Shown: piece after piece, positions 26,987 through 36,859 of the stretch
Position numbering within the stretch: the first letter of the stretch is position 1
Layout of the letters: each line of letters begins with the position of its first letter
Origin: CAWGMT01 sp963823675
GTDB lineage: Bacteria > Planctomycetota > Planctomycetia > Isosphaerales > Isosphaeraceae
Direction of reading: 5' to 3'
Length of the DNA: 64,000 bases
Assembly: GCA_963823675.1 (NCBI GenBank)
Contig: CAWGMT010000012.1
Location: 868,001 to 932,000 of the forward strand
Translations under genes and position numbers: made by a program
The notes under the pieces: generated by a model
Told to the model about the DNA's origin: nothing
The model's input: only the letters and a program-made list of their open reading frames with translations
The model's database searches: none

Positions 26987-28390
26987 TTACTGCAAGAACA
27001 GAAACAGGCCGATCGCCGCCAGAACGGAGGCACTCGCAAGTCCGAGCTTCGTTTGCCAGGCACTCGTGGGCTTCATTCCCAGTGTCGCCGACCTGGCCTT
27101 GCAAGCCAGCGAGCCGAGCGTTACCAGCACCAGACCCATTCCGGCACTGAAGGCCAGCACGAGCCCGACGCCCGCCGCCAGTCGCCCCAGGGCCGCGGCC
27201 AGCACGATCAACGCGACGGCATCCCAGCATGGCACCAATCCGCCCGCCAAACCCAGGCCGACGAGCCCGAGATTGCTGAGCTGCCCGGAACCCGGCAGAG
27301 AATCGTCGTGTGCGCCACACCCCCCGAGGTGGCGCCCGAGCCGCCAGAATCCGGCGGCGGCGATGGCAAATCCCGCAGCCCGCGTCAGCAAGAGATGCAA
27401 GGGAACCACTTCGCTCGTCCCAGTCCACCACAAAATCGCCGCGATTACGAGGACGCTTCCCATATGTGCAATCGTTGTGGCAACACCGAGAAGTGCGGGC
27501 TGATAAAACCGCACGTCAGGCCCGAGAGCGACGGCGGTGACCAGGGTCTTGCCGTGACCCGGCTCGAGGGCGTGAACGGCCCCCAATGCGAGCGCCAAAG
27601 CCCCCAGAACCATCCACGGGAGTTGCCGGTTCGCCTCCAGTAAGCGCGAGAGCCGAGGAAGCGCGGTTGCACTTTTTCTCGCAGCAGCCGTCATCGTGGA
27701 AGACGGGCCCGACGTGTCGGAAGACCGGGCCTCGCTGCCGGTGATGGCGGGTTTCGCAGCGCCGGCTTCCGCGGCATCCGGAGGCCGAAAGGTGAATTCG
27801 GCTCCTTTGGTTCGACGTTCTTCGTCGTCGGTGAGCTGCCAGACGGGCCGGATCGCGACCTGATCCAATTCGCTCGGCAGCGGACCATCCGTTTCGATGA
27901 ACACACCGCGACTGCGAACGGCGAGCCGGCTGGTTCCTTCACTGGACGCAAAGTTCGTATCACGGATCGTGATTCGGCCACGCCCCGGTAGTGACAGCTC
28001 GAATTGAAAGGTGAAGCGAGGGTGTTCTTCGACGACGATCTTGTAACCCCGGAATGCGAGTGTTGCCGGCCGGCCGTCCAGCGACACCAGGACGCCCTTC
28101 GCGTTCAGCGGGCCGGTCACCTTGGCGTAACGCTCGAGCCAGCCGCCGTTCTCTTCCGTCGGCAGTGATCCCATCAGGGATCGAAGATCCTGGATGAGCG
28201 TCAGCTCGGTCAGGCTGACCTCGTAATCGATCCGGAGCTGGTGCGGAGCGATCTCGACCTGGATCGACCGGTCGACCCGTTGGTTGGGAATATCGTGCGA
28301 CCAGACAGTCGAAGTCATCAAGCAGGCGGCGAGCGCGACGAATGCGGCAGGGCTTCGAGTCAGCAATTCACCGGCGAACGCTCGTTCCAT
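26987..28390 (-). CDS. NicO-type nickel/cobalt transporter with N-terminal periplasmic domain
   Basis: A 467-residue membrane protein. The ATG at 28390 lies five bases after the response regulator stop, and a signal-like segment (FVALAACLMTSTVWS) supports it. Residues ~30-260 form a beta-rich extracytoplasmic domain. Then come about six membrane segments with the family signature HALEPGHGKTLVTAVALG and a second TTIAHMGSVLVIAAI motif; a His/Asp-rich loop (HLGGCGAHDDSLPG) follows. NicO/RcnA-type proteins move Ni2+ or Co2+. Direction cannot be read from the sequence. Co-transcription with a response regulator and an enzyme of the enolase superfamily is unusual. Confidence 0.8.
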   Translation of the reverse strand: MERAFAGELLTRSPAAFVALAACLMTSTVWSHDIPNQRVDRSIQVEIAPHQLRIDYEVSLTELTLIQDLRSLMGSLPTEENGGWLERYAKVTGPLNAKGVLVSLDGRPATLAFRGYKIVVEEHPRFTFQFELSLPGRGRITIRDTNFASSEGTSRLAVRSRGVFIETDGPLPSELDQVAIRPVWQLTDDEERRTKGAEFTFRPPDAAEAGAAKPAITGSEARSSDTSGPSSTMTAAARKSATALPRLSRLLEANRQLPWMVLGALALALGAVHALEPGHGKTLVTAVALGPDVRFYQPALLGVATTIAHMGSVLVIAAILWWTGTSEVVPLHLLLTRAAGFAIAAAGFWRLGRHLGGCGAHDDSLPGSGQLSNLGLVGLGLAGGLVPCWDAVALIVLAAALGRLAAGVGLVLAFSAGMGLVLVTLGSLACKARSATLGMKPTSAWQTKLGLASASVLAAIGLFLFLQ

Positions 28391-28395
28391 CGCGA

Positions 28396-28779
28396 TCAGT
28401 TGTAGAACTTTGCGAGCGCCTTGTTGACGACGTAAATCACCACATGCTTGCTGACGGGCTTCGCAAGTACGCAATATGCGTGCTCGGATAAAGCGCGGCG
28501 GATCAGGTTTTCGTCGTTGTCGCCAGTGATGAGGATCGCGGGAATAACGCCCCTGATCTGTCGAACGATCGCTATGGTTTCCAGACCCGAAAGTCGTGGG
28601 AGGTGCATATCCATGAGGGCAAGGTGCACCTCGTGGGTCCTCACCAGATCGATCGCTTCCTCGCCGCTCTCGGCCATCAGGGTGTGGAAGCCCTCGGGCG
28701 CGACGATTTCGCGGAGCGTTTCCCGAGCGGCCGGGTCGTCGTCGGTGATGAGAATTGAATAATGTTGACCCGAGATCAT
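28396..28779 (-). CDS. Single-domain response regulator (CheY-like)
   Basis: About 127 residues from the ATG at 28779; codons upstream in the same frame look non-coding. It is a stand-alone receiver with the acidic pocket ITDDDPA, phospho-acceptor Asp in LALMDMHLP, Thr in ITGDND and Lys in LAKPVS. No output domain and no adjacent histidine kinase, so it probably signals by protein contact. It is the first gene of a four-gene operon with NicO, the epimerase and the hydrolase. The 235 bp upstream are AT-richer and probably carry the promoter. Confidence 0.88.
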   Translation of the reverse strand: MISGQHYSILITDDDPAARETLREIVAPEGFHTLMAESGEEAIDLVRTHEVHLALMDMHLPRLSGLETIAIVRQIRGVIPAILITGDNDENLIRRALSEHAYCVLAKPVSKHVVIYVVNKALAKFYN

Positions 28780-29014
28780 GACAGCATCGCCCACGATCCA
28801 TCGAACATTCGTATGGATTGTCTCTACGTTAAACTCGCATGCACGCTCTGCGCCGTACCGCAAACACTCTCCACCTTACCATTGGAATGCAAGATAGAAA
28901 CTCGTTGCAAGATTACCATTTACGATTTTACGCAATAATTGCAGTTTGTGAAGTAGAACGGCAACGCCTTGCCCGCGTGAGCGTCACTTTGGCAGTCACC
29001 GCGTACGGGTTTGG

Positions 29015-30337
29015 CTATTCGCTGGCAGGTCCGGGCCAGTCGCCGCGCGGGCCAAGCGAGAGAAAGCCCTTGGATTCACCCCAACGCTTCTCGGGTTCAA
29101 AAGCGTCGGCCAGGCCAAGATCGGTGGGATTCGCAGCAATCTCCCGGTAGACATAGCGTTCGATCAGCTCTCCGCGCTGGTCCTCGCCGATGACCATGCA
29201 GGGCAAATCGGAACGGGGATCGAGGAAGATCTTCCAAACGTCACCCGTGGCCGATCGAATCACGAACTGGTTGCAGGGGTGGTCAACTCCAGGGGGCTTT
29301 TCAAGTCCCCGGTATTCCAGGTCGTCGTGTTGCGCGGAATTGCCGACTTCGTGCCGCCCTGCCCTCCGAAGTTTCTCGACAATCGTTTCGAGTCCCGCTT
29401 CGGTGATTGAATGGCGGCTATTCCTCATGACGAGTGGACTGTCAATCGCGATCTTCATTGCGGGAAGGGGTATCGCTGAACTCGCCACGTGTACGAAGAT
29501 CATCTTGGGGTCGAGCGCGCTCGAGTAGATCACTTCCCGGCCTCTGTTCGGTCCGTCCGGCCATTCAAGGCGAACTGCCCTGGGCTCGGTGCGAACAGAA
29601 ATCGACAATTCCTCCGGCGGCGCAAGCTGCCCGGCGACGCGCTCGATTCGGGATACCTTCACTTTATAGGTCTTGAGGGCGCTGAGCTTGGCCTCCGCCT
29701 TCGCCAGAATTGCTTCGGCCTCGCTGGCATTCGGTTTTTCGAGTGACCCGTTCACGGATTCCGCCGCGCCTTGGGCAAACTCACGGGAATCACGCGCTTG
29801 CAACGTCCCCGTCTCCGATGCGTTAGCGGACGGAAGTGTCGCCCGTTCTGGTCTCCACGAGCCAGAGGACGAGGCTGAAACCAGCTTGCGTGATTGGGCA
29901 CCAAGCGCGAGGGCCGGCAACGGCTCGGGCCGGCCGAGGGTTACGTAGGTCCTGGTGTCTCGATCCGGGTCGGTGGAAGCTCCGGCGTCGGAACTCCTCC
30001 GAGACGGCTCCGTATTCGCTGCCAGCTCGGGGGACTGTCCCGGTTCCAGAGGATCGATCGGCTGATTCTGCGCCAGAAGCGGGCTGTCGGTGGATTTGGT
30101 CTCGAGCCCGGCGCGCTCCCGCTCACCATGAACGTTCGCAGCATAGTGATCGGTTCCGGGCGCGGGAGAGCCCACCTGAGGTCTGTCCCAAAGACTGAGA
30201 ACGGACGTGCGATCGGGAGCCACCGACCGGAGACCGGTGAGCTCCGCACAGCCCGATTCGAAGAACACGAGGCCAAAACCGAAAGCCGTCGCTATCCAAG
30301 GCGACAGCGGCCCGACGCGTCTCTTCGCCTTGTTCAT
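29015..30337 (-). CDS. DUF1571 lipoprotein
   Basis: The ATG at 30337 (AAGGA and GGGGAG just upstream) gives a 440-residue protein. It starts with basic residues and a hydrophobic segment ending FESGC, a probable lipobox. A long disordered stretch (about 30-215) leads to the DUF1571 domain (EAILAKAEAKLSALKTYKVK, VRLEWPDGPNRGREVIY, VWKIFLDPRSDLPCMVIGED). DUF1571 proteins are common in planctomycetes and of unknown function; their beta-sheet pattern recalls LolA-like lipid carriers (inference). It is 182 bp downstream of the GH3 gene on the same strand, so it may or may not belong to that cluster. Confidence 0.75.
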   Translation of the reverse strand: MNKAKRRVGPLSPWIATAFGFGLVFFESGCAELTGLRSVAPDRTSVLSLWDRPQVGSPAPGTDHYAANVHGERERAGLETKSTDSPLLAQNQPIDPLEPGQSPELAANTEPSRRSSDAGASTDPDRDTRTYVTLGRPEPLPALALGAQSRKLVSASSSGSWRPERATLPSANASETGTLQARDSREFAQGAAESVNGSLEKPNASEAEAILAKAEAKLSALKTYKVKVSRIERVAGQLAPPEELSISVRTEPRAVRLEWPDGPNRGREVIYSSALDPKMIFVHVASSAIPLPAMKIAIDSPLVMRNSRHSITEAGLETIVEKLRRAGRHEVGNSAQHDDLEYRGLEKPPGVDHPCNQFVIRSATGDVWKIFLDPRSDLPCMVIGEDQRGELIERYVYREIAANPTDLGLADAFEPEKRWGESKGFLSLGPRGDWPGPASE

Positions 30338-30519
30338 CGTTCCTTGCTCCCCTCCCTGGGGAAACCCTCTGCCTAGCATCTCCTCACACGCCCAACCCAC
30401 TCAGCGCACCCGTCTGCCGTCGACGGGCGTGCACGCAAGCGCGAAAGCAATCCCGAGGCAGCTTCCGAAAGATATGGGCAATACCATTAAGTCAAAATCG
30501 GGACAAGGCGAACCGGGCA

Positions 30520-32208
30520 TTAACTTACCGCTTCCAGCCGGCGAAAGCTGGAGATCAATTCGAGGTCAGGCACGAGGTGTGGCTGTTTATATTGCTCGAC
30601 CGTTCCGCCGCTCTTGAGAAGACGCTTCTTTTGAAACTCCGACCACGAGCCAGCCGCGATCGGGACAATCCGAACCGGACCGAGTCGCAAGGTCGCACGC
30701 TTGTTCTCGTACTCGATGTTTTGCCGACCCAGGGCGCTTTCGACGGCCTGGGCGAGTTGGCACGAGGCCGACGCCGCCAGGTCGTCCTCCTCGACCAGCA
30801 GCGAGTAGTACGGCGGGTCGCCCCACACCGGCAGCAGTAGATACGATTTCAACTTCAGGCCAAGCGAGCGCTGAGAGGTTTCGACGGCCGCGATCACCTG
30901 ATGTTCGGAAAGCTTTTCGCCAGAGAGGCTTGAGTAATGCGCCCCTTTGTTGAGAAACTCGATCAACGGCGTCTTGCCGTGATACCCCACGCACCGGACC
31001 AGGTCGTGGATGTTGTAACGGTAAAGTCCCCCGGCCGTCGTCAGCACGATGAAGTAATTCCGGCCTTCGGACAGGTCGGTCGCTTCCACCGTTTCGGGTT
31101 CGGCAAGATCGCCTTGCTCCTCGGGAATAAACTCGAAATAGTGATGGCGTATGTCGAGCAACCCGGCGGGTGTGCCGTCGTCAATCGGAATCGTCATTCG
31201 GCCTTCCGACGCAATCAGGCCGACATCCCGAACGGGCTTATCCCCAAAGTAATCGGGATAACCACGAAGGTAAGCCCTCATTGTGCCACCCATCCAGTTG
31301 GACAAGAACTGCATGTTCGGCCAGTAGTCCTTGGGGAGCAGCCGGCCGGTTTCGTGGACGATGCGTTCCAGGTTACGGACCGTGTCGCGGCGGCGCTTGC
31401 GGGTCTTGACTCGCAGTTGGTTACGGATATCGGCGGGAACCTGCCAGCGCGGGTGAATTGTGCCGTCCGCGAGATCGCGGATGAGGGTCTGTTTCTCCCG
31501 ATCGCCCAATCGGGCGATTGCGAGGATGGTGCTGGGGTTGGCGGCGATGATCGTGCCGAGGTCACGGTAGATCGAGAACCGAAGCGCGATGTAATACTTC
31601 GACTCGATGTCCTTGATCCGCGAACCGACGACGGGCATGCAGTATTTCGTGCGGACCAGGCGGTTCTGCATGTGGGCGGTGAGGCCGGTAATCGCGCCAC
31701 AGGGAATGCCGCCGTCCGTAAAGCTCTCACGCCAGTCGCTGGCGATCTGAAGGATCGGCCGCAAACCGTTGCGGATCATTTCGCGGTGCGCGTCGAAGGC
31801 CAGGATTCCCCAGATCGTCCAGCCTTCACGGTAATCGTTGAGTGCCTCGCGGGTTACGGGAATCGTCTTCGGGCAGTTCGTCGTGCCCGAGGTCATCGCG
31901 AACATCAAGACTTTCGTGCCCGCGCCGAACAGAGCGCTCGTATCACCCTGGCGCACCCGCTCGATGTAGGGCAGGTGGCGATCGTAGCTGCCAATCGGCA
32001 CGCGATGGCGAAAATCGGCCGGAGTTCGGATCTCAGCGAAGTGGTGGTCGCGACCGAATTGGCTGTCGGCATGCTGGGCGATTCGCCGCAGCAGGAGCTC
32101 GTGCTGGACATCAGCGGCCCGAAGGGTTTGGCCCAGAAAGTTATGAGCGAGATGGTGCGCTCGCTTCGCCACTGGTGCGCCGATCATGCGCAGCAGAATC
32201 TTGAACAT
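30520..32208 (-). CDS. GH3-family acyl-acid amido synthetase
   Basis: A 562-residue cytosolic enzyme of the ANL-type adenylating superfamily, GH3 branch. Visible landmarks are the P-loop-like MFAMTSGTTNCPKTIPVT, the segment SNWMGGTMRAYLRGYPDYFG, the hinge region YFIVLTTAGGLYRYNIHDLV and LSGEKLSEHQVI. GH3 proteins activate a carboxylic acid as acyl-AMP and conjugate it to an amino acid; plant members act on jasmonate and auxin. Bacterial substrates are mostly unknown. It is 28 bp after the membrane hydrolase and downstream of the ketosynthase pair, which suggests its substrate is the acyl chain made by the cluster. Confidence 0.88.
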   Translation of the reverse strand: MFKILLRMIGAPVAKRAHHLAHNFLGQTLRAADVQHELLLRRIAQHADSQFGRDHHFAEIRTPADFRHRVPIGSYDRHLPYIERVRQGDTSALFGAGTKVLMFAMTSGTTNCPKTIPVTREALNDYREGWTIWGILAFDAHREMIRNGLRPILQIASDWRESFTDGGIPCGAITGLTAHMQNRLVRTKYCMPVVGSRIKDIESKYYIALRFSIYRDLGTIIAANPSTILAIARLGDREKQTLIRDLADGTIHPRWQVPADIRNQLRVKTRKRRRDTVRNLERIVHETGRLLPKDYWPNMQFLSNWMGGTMRAYLRGYPDYFGDKPVRDVGLIASEGRMTIPIDDGTPAGLLDIRHHYFEFIPEEQGDLAEPETVEATDLSEGRNYFIVLTTAGGLYRYNIHDLVRCVGYHGKTPLIEFLNKGAHYSSLSGEKLSEHQVIAAVETSQRSLGLKLKSYLLLPVWGDPPYYSLLVEEDDLAASASCQLAQAVESALGRQNIEYENKRATLRLGPVRIVPIAAGSWSEFQKKRLLKSGGTVEQYKQPHLVPDLELISSFRRLEAVS

Positions 32209-32236
32209 GGGCCACGAGCGCCTTGACGGAATTGAG

Positions 32237-33321
32237 TTAGCTGGTGATGGGAGTTGCGACCTGGCGAATGAGTTCCGCCGGTGCCAGGGAATCGGTGAAT
32301 TCGCTGGAAACCTCGGCTGGTTCGACTTCCAGCGGGGGCGCGACCGCGATCAGTCGGCGCGGGCCGAATCGATCGAGAAAACCGAGGATCCGCGCCATGT
32401 ACGCATCGGGCTCGCGCTCGCGGCAGCGATTGTGTTTTGCCTCGGGCACGAGCCAGAACTCTTTTGGCCCCCGACCGCACTCGAAGAGTGCTCGCGCGAT
32501 TTCCGGTCCGATATAGGCATCGCGCTCCCCGTGAATCATCAGCCAGGGCCGCGGGCCTAGTCGTTTGACCGCCGTTTCGACCTCGAGGAAGCAGCAGTTA
32601 TGACGCCGCTCCGACCGCACGCGACCGACCCACGCCAGAACATAGTAAAACCAGATTGGCACGACGCTGAGCAGTAACTGGCTTCTGACGAAGATCTCCG
32701 ACCAGCGAACCATGTACGTGACCGTCATGAGGCGAGTCGGAAACGCTCCGTCCGTGACGATTCCCCAAACGTCGGGCTCGTCGGCGGCCGCGATCAACGC
32801 GGTCGTGCCGCCACGGCTAACGCCGAACAGGCCGAATCCCGCCGGGTCGTGGTCAGGACGCGAACGCAGATACCGCAGCGCCCGCGCAGGTCGCCGACTT
32901 CCCGATCCGAGGTCCATTGCAGCGGATTGTACGATGGATCGCGAGCGCTTGTCCCGTGATTGCGGAAGTCGAAGGCGAACACGTCGTAACCGAGGTCGCG
33001 CACATGGTCAATGTAGGGGTGGAAGCTCCAGCAATCACTGAGATATTCGTGGCAGTAGACCAAAACGCCGACGCGCTTCGCCGTGCGTGCCCGGAAGTAG
33101 CGGCCCGACAGGCTCAGACCGTCCTCGGACGGGAATCCCACCGGCTCGCCCATCTCAAACGGGCTGACACGCAACGGCACGAAAAGAGGCTGAAGCTCAA
33201 AGATGCGGACGATCTTCGGAGTGTACTTGACCGTGAGGTAAACCATCGCCGCCAACAAGGCCAGCAAAACGGCCGAGATCGGGATGGCCAGGTACGGAAT
33301 CAGCGCGTCTAAAACAGTCAC
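32237..33321 (-). CDS. Membrane-anchored alpha/beta hydrolase (one frameshift)
   Basis: An N-terminal membrane segment (LAIPISAVLLALLAAMVYLT) anchors an alpha/beta hydrolase. It has VGVLVYCHEYLSDCWSF, the elbow GLFGVSRGGTTAL (Ser), acid in IHGERDAYIG and His in PEAKHNR. The first half (to DREVGDLRG) and the second half (ALRYLRSRPDHDPAGFGLFG) are in different frames joined near 32885, as by loss of one base; the joined protein is ~360 residues. In this cluster it may act as a thioesterase or acyltransferase releasing the product at the membrane, by analogy with type II PKS clusters (inference). It lies between the ketosynthase and GH3 genes. Confidence 0.75.
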
Positions 33322-33434
33322 GGATGCACTCCTGATCGCGTCGCCCAGAGGGCCGTCCCCTCGGTTGCTCGCTCATGCGGGTGGGATCCAGACGGCGGCC
33401 ACGTTCGATCTCGCGTGGCCGGCGATCGATCGGT

Positions 33435-34721
33435 TCAGTCACTGAAGCGTCGTAGAATAAGTGTAATGTTCTGTCCGCCGAAACCAAAGCTGTTGGAAAG
33501 TGCCACGTCCACGTGCTGGCGACGGGCTTCGTTGGGAACGTAATCGAGATCGCACTCGGGATCGGGATTCTCGAGGTTAATGGTGGGGGGGAGAATACCG
33601 TCACGGATTGCCAGCAGGCAGACAATCGCCTCGACGCTGCCGGCCGCGGCGATCAAATGTCCCATCATGCTCTTCGTACTGGAAATCGGCAATTTGTAGG
33701 CGCGCTCTCCGAAGGTTCGCTTGATCGCCAATGTCTCGATCGAGTCGTTGACCGCCGTACTGGTTCCGTGTGCATTGATGTAATCAACGTCGTCCGGAAC
33801 AAGCCCGGCGTCAGCCAGCGCATCTTTCATGCATGCGATCGCGCCGCGCCCCTCATCATGGCTATCCGTGAGCCGGAACGCATCCGCGGTCGATCCGTAG
33901 CCGACGATCTCGCCGTGGATTCGGGCGCCACGGGCTTTGGCGTGCTCGAGCTCCTCCAAGAGCAGCATCCCGGCGCCCTCTCCCAGGATGAAGCCGTCAC
34001 GGTCGCGATCGAACGGCCGGCTCGCCCGCTCCGGCTCGTCGTTGCGAGTGGACAGCGCCGTCAGCAAGACGAATCCAGTAACGCCGAAAGGATGGATCAT
34101 ACTATGGGTGCCGCCGGAAAGGATCACATCGGCGTTGCCGCGACGGATGAGCTCACACGCCTCGCCGATGGCCTGCGAGCTGGCAGCGCAGGCAGTCAGG
34201 CAGTTGTAATTCGGCCCCTGGGCCCCGAACCTGGCCGCCAGATGCACCGAGGCCGTACCGGGCTCTTGCTCAGCCTCATGGACGGGGTCGAGATCCTTGA
34301 TTCCCAGTCGCGTGAAATCCGCTGTGTCCACGTGGCCATTGTGAGTCAACTGTTTGATCAGCTTGACGAATCGCGGAAAGTCGTGCGCACCCTCTCCTGC
34401 ACCAAGATATATGCCGAACCGCCGGCCGCCCAACTCGGCCTTGGGATCGCTCAGCCCGGCATCCTCCATCGCCATCGTCGCAGCCGCCAAGGCAAACTGC
34501 CTGTTGCGGGAATGCTCCGAAAAGCTACCTGCTCCCTCAACGTAGTCGGAAAGACGAAAATGCTTGACCTCGGCGGCGATACGGGTGGCGAAAGTTCGGG
34601 CGTCGAACAGAGTGATCGGTCCCACCCCGCTCTTGCCAGCCAGGAGCGCTCTCCAGGTCGACTCCCGGTCGGCGCCCAGAGGCGTAACCATTCCCATCCC
34701 CGTCACTACGACACGCCGCAT
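33435..34721 (-). CDS. Beta-ketoacyl-ACP synthase, FabF-like (catalytic KS subunit)
   Basis: A 428-residue thiolase-fold ketosynthase that condenses malonyl-ACP with an acyl chain. The Cys-His-His triad is complete: LTACAASSQAIGEA, NAHGTSTAVND and STKSMMGHLIAAAG. The C-terminal NSFGFGGQN is standard. The gene is 55 bp downstream of a related gene that lacks this triad, so the two probably form a KS/chain-length-factor heterodimer as in type II polyketide and aryl polyene systems. An ordinary primary-metabolism fabF is less likely because fabD, fabG and a normal acpP are not adjacent. Confidence 0.9.
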   Translation of the reverse strand: MRRVVVTGMGMVTPLGADRESTWRALLAGKSGVGPITLFDARTFATRIAAEVKHFRLSDYVEGAGSFSEHSRNRQFALAAATMAMEDAGLSDPKAELGGRRFGIYLGAGEGAHDFPRFVKLIKQLTHNGHVDTADFTRLGIKDLDPVHEAEQEPGTASVHLAARFGAQGPNYNCLTACAASSQAIGEACELIRRGNADVILSGGTHSMIHPFGVTGFVLLTALSTRNDEPERASRPFDRDRDGFILGEGAGMLLLEELEHAKARGARIHGEIVGYGSTADAFRLTDSHDEGRGAIACMKDALADAGLVPDDVDYINAHGTSTAVNDSIETLAIKRTFGERAYKLPISSTKSMMGHLIAAAGSVEAIVCLLAIRDGILPPTINLENPDPECDLDYVPNEARRQHVDVALSNSFGFGGQNITLILRRFSD

Positions 34722-34776
34722 CAGTCAGTTCCTCGACCGTCAACCTACCCCCCTCACGCGGCAGGGCTTCGACCGG

Positions 34777-36102
34777 CTAGATATCACGTTTTGAGTCCGT
34801 CAGGCCGCCTCGCACCACAACCGCGGCCGCCTGACCATAATTTGTCAAACTCGTGCTCACAAAAATCGGCTTCCGCGCTGGCCGCGGACCATCGACTACC
34901 AGGTCGGCATCACATTTTGGGTCGGGCTGATCGCAATTGAGAATTGCTGGAATCTTACCGTGATTGACGCCAATCAGATTGGCAACCAACTCAACCGCGC
35001 CGCACGCGGCCCCGAGACTTCCGAGATATCCTTTCAAGGCCGTGACCGGTACGCCCCGCGGGCCGAAGACCCGTCCGATGGCGCGGGCTTCAGCAAGATC
35101 GGCGATCTCGGTCAACGCACCGTGAGCGTTAACGTGTCCTACTTGCGCTGGCGCGAGCCCGGCCTCGAAAAGCGCGGCCGTGATGGCGACCTCCGTACTA
35201 TTCCCCTCGGGATCGATCCCGCCGGCCAGCATAATATCGCAGCCCGATCCAGCCCCGAGGATCTCACCATGCACGCATGCGCCGCGCTTCAACGCATGTT
35301 CGCGCTCCTCGAGGATCAAGATGCCCGCTCCTTCGCCCGGAACCAGGCCGTCCCGGCGGCAGTCGAACGGCTTACAGGCCGCGCTCGGCTCGCCCTTCCA
35401 GCACGACATCTTCTTGTACATCGACATTCGGACAAAGCTCAGTGGATGCATCTTCGAGTCGGCGCCGCCAGTAATCATGACGTCCGCCTTGCCCCGGGCG
35501 ATCACGCGAGCCGCCTCGCCGATGGCGAGGTTCGAGGAGGCGTCGGCTTCAGTAATGGTGTTGCTAGGTCCCTGGCAATCGAACAAAATCGAGATGTGGC
35601 ATGCAATCATGTTTGGCAGATACTTGAGCAACCAGAGCGGCTCGATTAACCCGATCGACTCTCGGCCCCAGGTTTGGAAGTCGAAATCCCTGCCGTTCGG
35701 ATACGCATGGGTGATTGCGGGAGCGATGTCAACGAGTTCACTCGAATGCAGTCCGGCGCCCAGGTCGATACCGATCCGGGTGGGATCCACACCGCCATCA
35801 GCCAGGCCCGCGTCGTCGAGCGCCAGTTGCGCCGCGGCGACGGCCAGTTGGATGTCACGGGCCATGTATTTCTTGCTTTTGGCCAGCGCCTTGCGGTATT
35901 TCGGTAGAGCGTAGTTCTTCAACTCGAAACCCAGAATCTCGGCCGCGAGGTCGTTGGCCAATCCGGCAACCCGAAGCGAGTCGAGCCTGCGAACGGCGCC
36001 TCGGCCTTCCAGCAACGATGCCAGAACCCGGTCCGGACGATCGCCCAGGGAACTTATCAATCCCAAACCGGTAATGACCACTCGCCGTTCGGAACAAAGC
36101 AT
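34777..36102 (-). CDS. Ketosynthase-like chain-length-factor protein lacking the active-site Cys
   Basis: A 441-residue KS-fold protein. At the active-site elbow it reads NTITEADASSNLAIGEA, so Ala stands where the partner has Cys (LTACAASSQ). The first His motif is kept as NAHGALTEIAD. The second is GYLGSLGAACG, with Ser in place of His. Loss of the nucleophile and one His is what defines KS-beta/CLF subunits, which dimerise with the active KS and shape chain length. The sequence is otherwise well preserved (GPSNTITEADASS, PGEGAGILILEEREHALKRG), so it is not a decaying gene. It precedes the active KS in the same operon. Confidence 0.85.
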   Translation of the reverse strand: MLCSERRVVITGLGLISSLGDRPDRVLASLLEGRGAVRRLDSLRVAGLANDLAAEILGFELKNYALPKYRKALAKSKKYMARDIQLAVAAAQLALDDAGLADGGVDPTRIGIDLGAGLHSSELVDIAPAITHAYPNGRDFDFQTWGRESIGLIEPLWLLKYLPNMIACHISILFDCQGPSNTITEADASSNLAIGEAARVIARGKADVMITGGADSKMHPLSFVRMSMYKKMSCWKGEPSAACKPFDCRRDGLVPGEGAGILILEEREHALKRGACVHGEILGAGSGCDIMLAGGIDPEGNSTEVAITAALFEAGLAPAQVGHVNAHGALTEIADLAEARAIGRVFGPRGVPVTALKGYLGSLGAACGAVELVANLIGVNHGKIPAILNCDQPDPKCDADLVVDGPRPARKPIFVSTSLTNYGQAAAVVVRGGLTDSKRDI

Positions 36103-36311
36103 GAGTGACTCGCCGATTTACGGCGGAACAGCGCTGGGACCTTAACAGTTCAAGGTGTAGGCTCGCGATTCGGACCGCTTCACTATTATTGCATGCGAGC
36201 AAGAAAGTGGCGGCATAAACCCGGCGCTGTCCGCAGATTTTTCGCCAGTGCCCTGAAAATCCCTTTTATCAAGGTCAGCGTAAAGACTCCATCCTGAATC
36301 GCTCGGATCGT

Positions 36312-36859
36312 TCACGTGGAGGAGCGTGATTCGCGTGGCAGTCCGTTGGATTCCGAGCTATTCTCATCCGTTTGGTCGGCTTCGCGCGCTCGCTGCTGGG
36401 CCTTGGCCAAGTCGAGCACGCCGAGCAGTTGCTGCGTGAAGACGAAGTTCTTGGGACCGAAGATCTGATTGGCTCGGGAGTTGTCGAGGTGGGCGAATAC
36501 AATCTCGGCGTCGGCCAAGAGCTCACCGTCCAGGAATGCCTTGGCTTCCACCACGGCCCCCTCGCTGCGCAAGTCGGTCAACGTCACTTCGTAGATAAGC
36601 TGATCGCCCGCACACGCGACTCCATGGAACTCGGCGCGCGGTATCTTGGCGAGGACGACTTTCTCGGCGAAGCCGCCGGCCTCACCGACCAAGATCCCGC
36701 CGGTTTGTGCCAGGCCCTCGATGATCAGCGAAGCCGGCATCACCGGGTAACCGGGGAAGTGATCGTGCAGGTGTTCTTCCGCCAGAGTCAGGTTCTTGAT
36801 GGCGCGGCGAACTGTCCGCTGCGAAACTCAAGGAATTTATCGATCCAGATCCATCGCAT
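36312..36859 (-). CDS. FabZ-like hotdog 3-hydroxyacyl-ACP dehydratase, second copy (one frameshift)
   Basis: The start at 36859 (MRWIWIDKFLEFRSGQFA) is the usual opening of this planctomycete dehydratase family. Near 36810 the frame moves as by one lost base and continues IKNLTLAEEHLHDHFPGYPV. The catalytic His in HDHFPGYPVMPA and the Glu in SLIIEGLAQTGG are both kept. The fold continues through AKIPRAEFHGVACAGDQLIY. Total ~182 residues. The enzyme removes water from 3-hydroxyacyl-ACP to give trans-2-enoyl chains. It lies between the ACP and the ketosynthase pair. Confidence 0.8.

Noticed and set aside
25769..27643. 624-codon open frame on the plus strand
   Set aside because: It lies fully antisense to the epimerase and NicO genes, both with complete catalytic or family motifs.
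33435..34721. Interpretation as the housekeeping fabF
   Set aside because: Its neighbours are a Cys-less KS, a long ACP, hotdog dehydratases and GH3 rather than fabD, fabG and acpP. A specialised role is more likely, though not excluded.
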